Position numbers and translations under genes: made by a program
The notes under the pieces: model-generated
The model's database searches: none
What the model was told of the DNA's origin: nothing
Seen by the model: only the letters and a program-made list of their open reading frames with translations
Part shown: positions 1 to 9,099 of the stretch, piece by piece
How positions within the stretch are numbered: the stretch's first letter is position 1
Layout: the number at the start of each line of letters is the position of its first letter
Source of the DNA: Bryum argenteum
Taxonomy: Eukaryota; Streptophyta; Bryopsida; Bryales; Bryaceae
Assembly (NCBI GenBank): GCA_037043015.1
Contig: CM073323.1
Coordinates: 2,914,001 to 2,978,000 of the forward strand
Length of the DNA: 64,000 nucleotides
Direction of reading: 5' to 3'

Positions 1-198
1 TGAGAGCTTGATAAATATCCTACCCATTTACATAATACTTGAAGGCTTCCCCGACTTTCCAAGAAAACGATGAACTTGCCATGCCTTCACGAAACCCTCA
101 AGGCATGGCAGCACACACCCCACATAAAAATACCGACTATTAAGGCTATGACCAACTCTTGCTAAATAACTTACTATCGAGGCTTACATCATGAATTC

Positions 199-206
199 TT
201 TATAAG
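199..206 (+). promoter_or_regulatory. TATA box of RING gene 1
   Basis: A TTTATAAG motif lies about 235 bp before the start codon at 441. The surrounding segment (about 185-345) is similar to the reverse strand of about 4640-4780, upstream of RING pseudogene 3. The TATA motif and a short stretch near the GCATTCT..ATTCCCCGGAC motif are shared. Conservation between paralogues supports a real core promoter. Confidence 0.5.
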
Positions 207-440
207 CCGTAGCAAGCCCTCACTCACTTCATTAATCAATTGTCTTTGCTTTTCGACCTATTTCAGTCTGTAGTTCTCGGTTCTTGTGGTAGAGCAATCA
301 TAGAACTATGGACACTGTCTCAAGCATTCTATATTCCCCGGACGGACGTTCTAGGTGTAGTGTAAGTTGCATGATCTGCAAGTAGAGAATCTAGATATAG
401 ACATATTGCAGGACGGCAAACGCATCATCAGCCCATAGAT

Positions 441-968
441 ATGGATTCAAGCTTGTCCCCGAACTCTGCGATGAACGAAAAGCAAGACCATGTGATTGAG
501 TGCCACATTTGCATGGAGCTTCCGACTGATCCAGTAGCAACCTCATGTGGTCACGTCTTCTGTTGGCCATGTATTTATAAGTGGCTTGAGGGCGGAGAGA
601 AACCATGTCCAGTTTGCAGAGTCGTTTCCAAGGGCACCAGCACCCTTCTTCCTCTTCATGGGCCAACAGAAGTCGATCATGGCACTGCCGACATCCCTCC
701 GCGCCCGCCCAATCCAGTACTGTTCGTTCCCTCCATCCAGCAGGTTAAAACCATCTTGGACGGGAGCGGACATGGTTACACTGCAGATTGTGTGGAGGTG
801 GCCAAAGCTGTTGCGTTCCTGGAAACAAGTCGACGGCGGGATAATTTGAGAAGAAGAAACGAACAGTTGGAGTGGATGAGACTCAGCTTGCTAGGACGCA
901 TTCTTCGGATCAAACGGGACGCCCGATACGTCACTGAACGATTTATAAAGCAGGGGCTAGCTGGGTAG
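441..968 (+). CDS. RMA-like RING-HC E3 ubiquitin ligase (RING gene 1)
   Basis: A 175-residue protein with a complete C3HC4 RING near the N terminus: Cys21, Cys24, Cys36, His38, Cys41, Cys44, Cys56, Cys59, including the motif CWPCIYKWL typical of plant RMA ligases. RING-HC proteins of this kind recruit an E2 and transfer ubiquitin. A proline-rich PPRPPNP segment follows at about 85, then a block with GHGYTADC, then a basic, Arg-rich C terminus (about 130-165). Unlike canonical RMA proteins it shows no C-terminal membrane anchor, so a soluble location is likely. The first ATG after the conserved promoter was chosen as start. The 3' flank (about 969-1070) is similar to the 3' flank of the gene at 7409-7870, so the two are recent duplicates. 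RMA-like identity is firm; the substrate is unknown. Confidence 0.85.
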   Translation: MDSSLSPNSAMNEKQDHVIECHICMELPTDPVATSCGHVFCWPCIYKWLEGGEKPCPVCRVVSKGTSTLLPLHGPTEVDHGTADIPPRPPNPVLFVPSIQQVKTILDGSGHGYTADCVEVAKAVAFLETSRRRDNLRRRNEQLEWMRLSLLGRILRIKRDARYVTERFIKQGLAG

Positions 969-1073
969 ACCGTTTAGAATCAGTTGATATTCGATAGCTT
1001 TTCTGTTGATTTCCGTCGGACAAAAGATCTTCATGCAATGAATTTCAGTAAATAGAGTTAGTTAGTAGTTAGT

Positions 1074-1475
1074 CAGTTTGCAAATTGGTGCTCAAGAAAA
1101 CCAGCCGCGTTGTTCTTCCTCTCCATGGCACTAGGCCAACCAATGGCGTTTGCGATACCCTACTGCGCCCGCTGAATCCAAGCTTACTAGAGCCCTCCAC
1201 TGAGCAGTGCAGAGCCATCGTGAATGGGACCAATCATGGTTACACTCAAGATTGTGAGGCGGTGGTGAGAGCCGTTATTGCTTACCACATATCAGCCCAA
1301 CTGAGCGAGTTGCAAAAGAAGAAGGCTCAGTCGGCACGAAAGAACTCTCAGTTGATGCAGAGGTGAAATGTGATGCTTGAATCCATCGCTACTATTCGAC
1401 AGCAACCGGATCAAGCACATGAAGAACTTGAGAAGATGCTGAGTGATGTCGATATATGCGAGTTGTGTTTACATA
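1074..1475 (+). pseudogene. RING gene 2: C-terminal fragment of a paralogue of 5637-6368
   Basis: Similarity to the gene at 5637-6368 starts abruptly inside the last RING cysteine pair (sequence around TTTGCAAATTGG). It runs through the PLHG segment, the NPSLLEPS block, the GYTQDC block and the coiled-coil region. The first three quarters of the RING are missing. An in-frame TGA at 1364-1366 replaces the AGA arginine codon of the paralogue. Directly upstream is the 3' flank of RING gene 1, so the junction looks like an unequal-recombination breakpoint. The reading frame ends in an inserted element (1476-2029). Its own 3' flank resumes at about 2036. Confidence 0.8.
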
Positions 1476-1656
1476 ACCGCAGTTCGGGCAAAAACTATAA
1501 AGGTGACACCTCCTCATTGGCCGAGGGAACTGTGGTTATTTCACATAACGTCGCCTCTGCTGGCGTTATGGTCTTCGACATTTTGCGCCATTGATCTCGG
1601 AGATCAACGGTCTTCATTTGTCGTTATGTAAGATGGAAGGGGGAGGGGGTTTTTAT

Positions 1657-1696
<40 letters not shown>

Positions 1697-2029
1697 CTAC
1701 GGGCAATTAGTAAGGGATAAATGACTTTGTTTCAATTTTTTTTTGGGGAGGATGACAATTGAGTTATTCCCAAGTTTATGCAATTTTTAAATTTTTTTTT
1801 GAGAGTAAATGATTTTTTTTTGGATATTTGAATTTTTTTTTTTAATATGTGGGGAGGGATAAATTTGTTTTCCTTAAAAGTTTTGAACTGTAGTTATGCT
1901 AGGTAACTCAAAAGGAGCCCTTGGTTATGGAAAATATCTAGTGGGGCACCTCCCTCGCCACTCCCACGGCTCGGAAGGATGGCCCACTCGTTCTTTTCCA
2001 TAACCAGTGGCTCCTTTTGCGTTACCTAG
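1476..2029. mobile_element. 554-bp insertion with 6-bp direct repeats
   Basis: Compared with the paralogous locus 5637-6368, this copy has 554 extra bases flanked by TACATA (1470-1475 and 2030-2035). The paralogue's 3' sequence (GCGATTGGT..CCTATTTT) continues at about 2036. The insert holds a pure T run of about 38 bases (1659-1697). Near its right end are inverted arms of about 37 bp (1895-1932 and 1995-2030, each with CTAGGTAAC and CAAAAGGAGCC). No coding capacity is visible. It could be a non-autonomous DNA element or a composite of two insertions. The superfamily is unassigned. Confidence 0.55.
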
Positions 2030-2035
2030 TACATA

Positions 2036-3170
2036 GCGATTGGTTTGTCCCTATTTTGTCAGTCGGTAATTATATGAGTACGGTGTAGTTCGTTTCTGTT
2101 CATTTCCATCGGACTAGAAAGTGAAAAATCCATTTATAGTGAATTTTGAGTGAAGATGAAATTTCCTTGGTAGGAGTGACTATCAGTTTTGTGAGCATGT
2201 TGATGTCAGCCATATGTGATTAAGTTCTATTGACAATGGATATATTGGTAGCATTTTCACTTCAAAGTGAAAATATTGAGATTTAGTTATGTTTTTTGAG
2301 TACTGATATATTATGATCTTGCAATATAAGAGGCTTAATGACTCGAAATTTGACTCATATGATGTATAATATGTTGTTTCCGTTTATGTTGGCACTTTTT
2401 TGAAATGTGTTCTTTTTTTTTACTGATGACTCAAACCATGTGAGTATTGATGTTTTGAAAATTTATTAAGAAATTAGGTATATAACACATATTTTGTTAT
2501 AATGAGAATATTCAATGATTTTAGGAAAATGTAGTTGAGCTTGGGTTGAGCAAAATGTATTCAAAGATTGGGTACTTGAGTGAAATTTGACAAAACAACC
2601 AATGGTCGGTTTTTTTAAATGGTCATAACTTACTCAAATTTTGTCCAAATTGGGTACATGAGGTGTTTGTTGTCATTTACTCTTTCTAAAATTGGAATTT
2701 GGCTTTGCAGATTTTACCACATAAATACACAAACTCATGAAGGCACCTACTTGCCCCTCAAATCTTTAATTGAACCAATTATATATAATGAAATGCAAGT
2801 TTCACAATATTGTTGTTTTTAGACCTTCCCGAAAATAGTTTGCAGGAAGGTCAAAAAACCAATATTTTTCTCTAAGATTTTGTATGAGAGTACCTAACTT
2901 GACTACCTACTTAGAAAAAAATATGAGCAAATTGTTCATAGTAATTGTCCATTGTTATGTTGCTGCATAGTGACCTTCACTATGCAACAACATTAATTAA
3001 TTAGTCTCAAGTCATTTTTTTGCCACATGGACCCCCTTGAGGGGATGCCACGTGGACCCAAGAGTGACATTGCACATTATTCAATTTTTTTTTCAAGAGT
3101 GAGCCTCCAGACCCAGCTGTCTTGTACTTTCCATGGAAGGCAGCAGTTACAAACAATAAGGGATTAATCT
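2036..3170. other. AT-rich spacer with RING-type 3' flank and a hairpin
   Basis: Bases 2036-2220 match the reverse strand of about 5490-5690, so this is the 3' flank of RING gene 2. The remainder is AT-rich without a credible gene. A near-perfect inverted repeat (2959-2974 with 2977-2992, arms around TGCATAGTGA) could form a strong hairpin. Confidence 0.5.
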
Positions 3171-3272
3171 CCTCTCCCAAGACTCCCCACCCACGACACC
3201 CGCCCAAGACCCCGCACCAAGACCCCCCGCCCCAAGACCCCGCACCAAGACCCCCGCCCCAAGACCCCCAGC
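3171..3272. repeat. C-rich minisatellite, unit around CAAGACCCC
   Basis: Short tandem units of about 13-17 bases containing CCAAGACCCC, CGCACCAAGACC and CCCGCCCC repeat roughly six times. Open frames across it on both strands are by-products of the repeat and are not called as genes. Confidence 0.75.
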
Positions 3273-3873
3273 TGGACCCTCTTTTCCAAATTTTTCGGCG
3301 TGAAATGCGGACCGCAATTGTGGAGCGTAAGTGAGATTTTGGGAGATAGTAACAATCATCAAGTCTCCCTTGACACCATTTAATTATTTCTTTTAGGCCA
3401 AGCCCAAAAAAACTTCTCAACCAACTTCGAACATTACAATCTTAGGAGGTGGTATGGATCCAACGGATGCAATTTTACTTGGTATCACGTAGTAAGGTTC
3501 AAGATCTTAGGGCTGAATATACAAAAAATGTAAATTAAAGTGCATCATGCCTCAACTTGTACAAGGTGGTCAAAACTTGAAGTTTTTGGTTAAATTTGGA
3601 GGTCCAAAAATTACATAGGCCTTTGGGAGTTAGGCAACCAATCACAACAACAGACTTTGACTCTTCGTACCATGAGCGCAAATTAGATCTTAGGTCTAAA
3701 TTCACAAACACTTACTTCTAATTAGGACATTGATAATGAAGAAATTTTGACAAAGTACAATTATAGTCAATCTCATCTACTCTATAAGTAGAAACAACTA
3801 GGATATCACGTCCGGACTCAAACAGAAATATCAACTGACTAGTAAGGACTATATGTCGCTATTTGAACATCAC

Positions 3874-4539
3874 TCATGTATACCGATCACCGCGTTGAGC
3901 TTGCAAGTTCTGGCTCTCTTCATCCGCCTGCTGTCGGATTGTTGCGATGTCTTCAAGCGTTGCGTTTCTCTTCTGCATCAACTCAGAGTTTTTCTTTCTC
4001 AGATGGCGTATTTCAAGGAGCGCCATAATGGCCTTCATCACGGCCACGCAATCTGTAATCATTCCCGCTCCCACTCATGATGGTTCGAACCATCTGCTCG
4101 GCAGGTAGGAACAATCTTGGATTATGCGGGCGCGGTGGGATTTCGGCTCTGGTAATATTAGCGATGGTGTCACTGTCGATGTCAGTGCTGTAGTTGATGA
4201 AGGTGTCAATGACGGTTTCGATGTCAGTCATGATAGTGTTGGTGACTGTGTCGGTCTCGGCGATGGTGTAGGTGCCACCATTGCCTGCAACGGCTCCATG
4301 GAGCGAAAGAATGTGCCTATTTATGTTGAGAATGAACTTACAAACTGGACATGGCTTTGGTACCAACTACCAAGAGCAGAGCTCTATTGATAAATGCATG
4401 GCCAACAGAACACGTGACCACACATGGTTGCTACTGGATCGATCGGAAGCTCCATGCAAATGTGGCACTCGATTACATGTGAAGGTGCAAGAATCGGCTT
4501 TCCATCTGAGTTAGAACTTAGAGACATGCCTGTATCCAT
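3874..4539 (-). pseudogene. RING gene 3: decayed RMA-like RING gene
   Basis: From the ATG at 4539 the frame encodes a normal RING start (IECHICMELPIDPVAT, CGHVFCWPCIYQ), then reaches TAG at 4384-4386. The sequence continues in other frames with KPCPVCK, a PLHG-like segment, EIPPRPHNPRLF and finally a charged helix ending near 3874, so at least two frameshifts follow the stop. Between PLHG and PPRP there is an expanded low-complexity stretch of Asp, Thr and Ile codons that the paralogues lack. A conserved TATA motif lies upstream at about 4755-4762. The gene is clearly dead as sequenced. Confidence 0.8.
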
Positions 4540-4754
4540 ATCTTTCACCTGCCTGATGCTCTACTCGTGGCTGTTTTCATTTTCGACCTACAATACTACC
4601 TATCTGGACATTCAGTCTGGAGAAATTACCCAAACAGTGTCCGGGGAATAGAGAATGCTTGAGTGATGATGATGACTGCTCGACCACAAGAACCACATAC
4701 TCAAACAACGACGAGCAGAGATAATTATTGAAGTGATTCAGGGCTTGCTGCTGC

Positions 4755-4762
4755 TTATAAAG
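4755..4762 (-). promoter_or_regulatory. TATA box of RING pseudogene 3
   Basis: CTTTATAAGC on the minus strand, within sequence similar to the promoter of RING gene 1 (185-345). It lies about 215 bp upstream of the ATG at 4539, the same spacing as in RING gene 1. Confidence 0.45.
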
Positions 4763-5636
4763 CGTGCCTGGTGCAAGCCTCGTCAGTGAGAAATTCGGCT
4801 AGAGTTCCTCTCTAGCCTCGGTAGTCGGAGGAAGCCTCGGCCGTATCTTGAAGTCACGGCAGATCCGTTCTCCTCTCTGAAGTCGGGAAGTCTTCATGAA
4901 TGTCCAAATGGTCAGGATGTCTATAATCCGAAAACATTAAATACACAACAAACAAATCATGGGTTTCATGGGTTAGAGTCATATTGTCCCAAGCGACTTG
5001 TCACAAGTAACTAAAAAACATAACATATGTAGTTATCTTGCAATCAGGAGTAAGGCCCTTGAACTCCAAAATCTCTTAGTAATCCTCGAGCTCGCTTGAG
5101 ACGGTGTCCGTCAACTCCCGCACTTGGCTTGAATTGAAAATTAAGGAACATGTAAAACCCATCTTAGTATGAAAATTCCGTTTTTAAAAGAACGAACGTC
5201 TCTGGATGATTTGAAACGACCAAACACATTGGTCTTAGCAACTATGTCGATCTCACGGAGGTCTGTTGCTTCGATTTTCAGCATGCACGTCTTTGGACAT
5301 CTTTCCAGGAGTCCAAAGACCCGAATCTTAGAGTCGAATCTTAGACCCGAATTCGATAAAACTTATGATCTCAAGGTCTGATCATGACAATTTGGGTGAT
5401 CACAAAAAGCAGTTTCTCAAGATAATGAACATAGTTGCACTGTATCTCCATCAATCGTCAATAGAACCAAATTACATATTGCTGACTCACAATCAAAATG
5501 CTCACAGAACTCATAGCACTCCTACCAAGGAAATTCCAGCTTCAGACACTCAAAGTTCAATATTCATTATTCATAGATTTCTCACTTTTTAGTCCGATGA
5601 ATATGTACAGAAACGAACGAACTGATTACACTATCA

Positions 5637-6368
5637 TCATATACCCACTGCTAAAATAGGAACCCACCAATCGCTATTTAAACACAACTCATATATATCG
5701 ACATCACTCAGCATCTTCTGAAGTTCTTCATGTGCTTGATCCGCTTGCTGTCGTATAGTAGCGATGGATTCAAGCATCGCATTTCTCCTCTGCATCAACT
5801 GTGAGTTCTTTCGTGCCAACTGAGCCTTCTTCTTTTGCAACTCGCTCAGTTGGGCTGATTTGTGGTAAGCAATAACGGCTCTCACCACCGCCTCACAATC
5901 TTGAGTGTAACCATGTTCGGTCCCATTCACGATGGCTCTATACTGCTCGGTGGAGGGCTCTAGTAAGCTTGGATTGAGCGGGCGTGGTGGAATATCGGGG
6001 CGTGGTGGAATGTCGGCGTCAGCATTGCCATCGCCTGCCATAGAGCCATGGAGAGGAAGAATAACGCGGCTGGTTTTCTTGAGCACCAATTTGCAAACTG
6101 GACATGGCTTTTGTCCATCGCCAAGCCACTGGTAAATACATGGCCAACAGAAGATGTGACCGCATGAAGTTGCAACTGGATCAGTTGGAACATCCATGCA
6201 GATGTGGCATTCAAATACTTGGGAAGGTGTTAGAGTCTGCGTTTCTGCTGAGGTAGCTTTTGGGGACAAGCTTGCTTGTAAATCTATCGCCTTGTGATGC
6301 TCAAGAGATGGGTGCGGTGGTTCTGAGTTTCTAATCTGTCGTCGGTTACGACCTACTATGTTACCCAT
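5637..6368 (-). CDS. RMA-like RING-HC E3 ubiquitin ligase (RING gene 4)
   Basis: A 243-residue protein and the longest family member here. An N-terminal basic and polar tail (1-50) precedes a complete RING: Cys54, Cys57, Cys69, His71, Cys74, Cys77, Cys89, Cys92. After PLHG there is a small internal duplication (ADIPPRP then DIPPRP), the NPSLLEPS block and HGYTQDC. A long Gln/Lys/Glu-rich segment (about 165-225) of coiled-coil character follows and may mediate dimers. No membrane anchor is visible. The expected role is E2-dependent ubiquitin transfer. A TATA motif (about 6568-6575, minus) sits about 200 bp upstream. Its 3' flank is duplicated at 2036-2220. The frame is fully open, so it is probably functional. 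Confidence 0.85.
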   Translation of the reverse strand: MGNIVGRNRRQIRNSEPPHPSLEHHKAIDLQASLSPKATSAETQTLTPSQVFECHICMDVPTDPVATSCGHIFCWPCIYQWLGDGQKPCPVCKLVLKKTSRVILPLHGSMAGDGNADADIPPRPDIPPRPLNPSLLEPSTEQYRAIVNGTEHGYTQDCEAVVRAVIAYHKSAQLSELQKKKAQLARKNSQLMQRRNAMLESIATIRQQADQAHEELQKMLSDVDIYELCLNSDWWVPILAVGI

Positions 6369-6567
6369 CTCTACTTTTCCTATCTCCTTACTACAAACTA
6401 TGGCAACACCCCCACTTCTGCGCTCGGAACAAAGAATGCCCTAATGACGATATGTCTATGATCCTGAATCCACAATCAGACTCAATGCAAACAGTGCTAC
6501 AGAAGTTCGAACTGATCAAAGGGCAGAGACAAAGAATGAGATGATTGGGGCCCCAGGTGTCGTTGCT

Positions 6568-6575
6568 TATATATT
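6568..6575 (-). promoter_or_regulatory. TATA box of RING gene 4
   Basis: AATATATAAGC on the minus strand, about 200 bp before the ATG at 6368 and at a position equivalent to the TATA motifs of the paralogues. Confidence 0.45.
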
Positions 6576-6599
6576 GTGCCCTGGTGCAGGCCTCGGTAG

Positions 6600-7408
6600 T
6601 AAGAGATTCATCGAGAGCTCTTGGTGAGCATCCCAGTCGGTGGGACATGCATGGCCAGAAAATTTGTCTCGATGGTGGATTTATGTCCGTGAAGTCTGCA
6701 AACCTTTTAGGAACTTCATGCAAGTTATATAAATTCATAAAAAAAATATCTAGACTCTAGATGTACTTATTGTGAAATTATGAAGTTGGAGACAGAAGTG
6801 ATTAGACCAAAAAAGTTATATTGTTCACTTCAAGTAAAGATCAGTGCAAGAAGATCACAAGCTCAATTTAAATATATACCTAACCTCTTAAACATTAGGG
6901 TGCACATAGTAGCTGAGATAATTTTTTTTTGAAATAAAGTTGAGTATGACTTTGACTTGACTTTGGTATGAGATTGATCAGAGTTGTGTTGATGAATGTA
7001 TTGGATTGTTTGTAAGTCCATTTCGAATGCCTTCTTCAATGGAATTTGCAGATTGGGGTTGGAGTGATCAGAGGCTCATGATGAGTCCATCAACAAGCTG
7101 CCGGGAAGCAGTGAATTAGTTGTGTTTTAGAAACATTTCGAAACATTTGAAACGTTTTAGGTTAGTGCAGAAATTCCGTTGATCAACATAGTCCGTTTCA
7201 GTTTCAGTAAATGATGAATACATTTTCAGTAAGATGCCAACAACGGTCAGCATAACCTCGTCTGAAATACAGACGGAAACATCAGAAACGTCTAAGAGCT
7301 GATCACTACTAACTAGCTCAAATTCATTGCTATCATGCTTCTCGATGTTTTGGTCCGGAGACGAAAATCAACAGGAAAGCTATCAAATACCAACTGATTC
7401 TACACGTT
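6600..7408. other. Spacer between RING genes 4 and 5
   Basis: No gene is supported. The last part (about 7270-7408) is the 3' flank of the RING gene at 7409-7870 and matches 969-1070 in reverse complement. Confidence 0.5.
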
Positions 7409-7870
7409 CTACCTGGCTAGCCTCTGCTTCATAATTTGTTCAGCTACGTCTTGGGACTCCGGTTTGATCCGAAATTTGCGTCCTAGCAAGCTGAGTCTCA
7501 TCCACTGCAACATTCTGTTTCTTCTTCTCAAATTATCCCGCCGGCGACTTGATTCCAGGAACGCAACAGCTTTGGCCACCTCCACACAATCTGCAGTGCA
7601 ATCATGTCCGCTCCCGTCCAAGATGGTTTTAACCTGCTGGATGGAGGGAACAAACGATACTGGATTGGGCTGGCGCGGAGGGATGTCGGCAGTGCCATGA
7701 TCGACTTTTGTTGGCCCATGAAGAGGAAGAAGGGTGCTGGTGCCCTTGGAAACGGCTCTGCAAACTGGACACGGTTTCTCTCCGCTCTCAAGCCACTTGT
7801 AAATACACGGCCAACAGAAGACGTGACCACACGAGGTAATATCTTTGTTGTCCTCTATCCAGCAGCACAT
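7409..7870 (-). pseudogene. RING gene 5: RMA-like gene lacking the first RING half
   Basis: From TSCGHVFCWPCIYKWL onward the protein closely parallels RING gene 1: PCPVCR, the PLHGPT segment, PPRQPNP, SGHDCTADC and an Arg-rich tail. The first cysteine pair (CHIC in paralogues) and everything before it are replaced by unrelated sequence (MCCWIEDNKDI). Similarity starts at the ACCTCGTG triplet region. Without the first metal site the RING should not fold. No upstream exon with CxxC was found before the B3 gene. A short Cys-rich protein could still be made, but I judge it a 5'-truncated duplicate. Its 3' flank matches that of RING gene 1. Confidence 0.7.
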
Positions 7871-8364
7871 GTGCAACGATGCACCCAGTGTTCAGAATAT
7901 TATCTCTGACTTGCCTATTGTTCAAAATCGAAATGGTTAAATTAATGAAGGTTAAAATGCCTGACACCCTAAATCAGGCAACATTACATTAGAAAGTGCA
8001 ACATACCAAGGCAAGTTTTGGTGTAGTCATGCACTCTGTTATCACCAACAAGAGACATCAGAGCCTTCGTTGTGCAAAAACAACAACCTTTTATTGCAGG
8101 TGATTCAATCAGTCTTACGCTTATGCCATAATTTAGGAGAGGACCAATACGTAAGAGAAGTTGAAAGCAAAACACGAATAAGATTCAAATCACGAGCAAA
8201 CGTGGGTAGAGCAAATCCATGGCGAGAACGTGTCGATTTCATATATATTGCAGAGGTACACAGGTTACAAATTGTTGCACCAACCACATTCCCCAAACAG
8301 GCAACTGGAATTTCTCCTCCGAACACTACAGCCTCAATCACCCAATCACCCGACCCAGCCTCAA

Positions 8365-8949
8365 TCACTCTGGCCTCCTAGCTGTAACCACACGGAAGTG
8401 AGACTTCGCTTTGAGTAGAAAAAACACAACATCGCCCTGTTTGAGACTGTTGTCTTCCACGAATTTCCGCCACCCTCCCTTCCCCAATGCAAATACACGC
8501 CTCTTCCCCAGACTTTTCATCTCAGTGAGTTCGACTTCCCAACTGTTCCCATGAATCTTCTTAAACGTCAGCGTTGGGGTCAACAAGTCGCCATGCTGCA
8601 GAAGAAACTCGCTAGGAATCTCCTGCAGAGCAACAATTACATTCACCATTAATTCTGGACTTAAGGCTGGATATTCAATCGAAATATTAAAAGTGAAAAG
8701 ATTCCTTACGAGCCTGCAGTAGGCTTTACGAGTGTCCTCCACAGCCGATCTCCTCAGCTCCTTCATGAACCAGCCGACGTTAGACTTCCCCTCCCCATCC
8801 TTGTTTAACTGAATTGCAGCTCGGATTATGCTTTCAAACGGGTCTTCACCAATCTCCTGCAAGTCTCCTGCAAGCTCCTGCGGCTGCAGGCGTGCAAGCT
8901 CCTGCGGTTGCAGGCGTGCAAGCCCCACGGAGTGATTGGGTGAACCCAT
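8365..8949 (-). CDS. B3 DNA-binding domain protein
   Basis: The C-terminal half carries a B3 fold. It begins at IPSEFLLQHG and contains LTFKKIHGNSWEVEL, then the signature GGWRKFVEDNSL followed by KQGDVVFFLL, typical of plant B3 (REM/VRN1-like) transcription factors that bind DNA in the nucleus. I place the start at the ATG at 8949. An upstream ATG at 9099 would add 50 residues encoded mainly by a 30-bp minisatellite and rich in Phe, Ser and Val, which is unlikely to be genuine. The N-terminal part contains LARLQPQE twice, from a 24-bp tandem duplication. Residues of about 35-110 form an uncharacterised helical region. There is a single B3 domain and no ARF or AP2 partner domain. The target genes are unknown. 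Confidence 0.75.
   Translation of the reverse strand: MGSPNHSVGLARLQPQELARLQPQELAGDLQEIGEDPFESIIRAAIQLNKDGEGKSNVGWFMKELRRSAVEDTRKAYCRLVRNLFTFNISIEYPALSPELMVNVIVALQEIPSEFLLQHGDLLTPTLTFKKIHGNSWEVELTEMKSLGKRRVFALGKGGWRKFVEDNSLKQGDVVFFLLKAKSHFRVVTARRPE
8874..8921. repeat. 24-bp tandem duplication in the B3 gene
   Basis: Two adjacent 24-bp units (GCTCCTGCGG..GCGTGCAA) differing at one base, in frame. They encode the repeated LARLQPQE of the B3 protein. Confidence 0.85.
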
Positions 8950-8987
8950 GATTGGAAGATCGAGAACGATGAGAACAAATGGCAAAC

Positions 8988-9047
8988 TGAAAACACTGAA
9001 AACTGAAAATTGTGTAATGAAAACACTGAAAACTGAAAATTGTGTAT
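8988..9047. repeat. 30-bp tandem duplication upstream of the B3 gene
   Basis: Two near-identical 30-bp units (TGAAAACACTG..TTGTGTA) just upstream of the preferred B3 start. They produce the FSVFSVF repeats in the alternative longer frame. Confidence 0.85.
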
Positions 9048-9099
9048 CGCTGAATCGAGTTGGGTGGGGAAGGGGTGGGAGAAGGCGGCTTCCGGCCAC

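Noticed and set aside
1-180. Inverted repeat CATGCCTT..AAGGCATG at about 79-115 as an element end
   Set aside because: An isolated short hairpin with no partner or duplication.
3007-3420. Gly/Trp- or Pro-rich open frames on both strands
   Set aside because: Translation of a C-rich minisatellite; no start context or homology.
7409-7870. RING gene 5 as a functional gene with an upstream exon
   Set aside because: No CxxC-containing exon was found upstream, and similarity to paralogues begins abruptly inside the RING.
8950-9099. Longer N terminus for the B3 protein
   Set aside because: The extra 50 residues are mostly encoded by a 30-bp tandem duplication and are of unusual composition; the ATG at 8949 is more credible.
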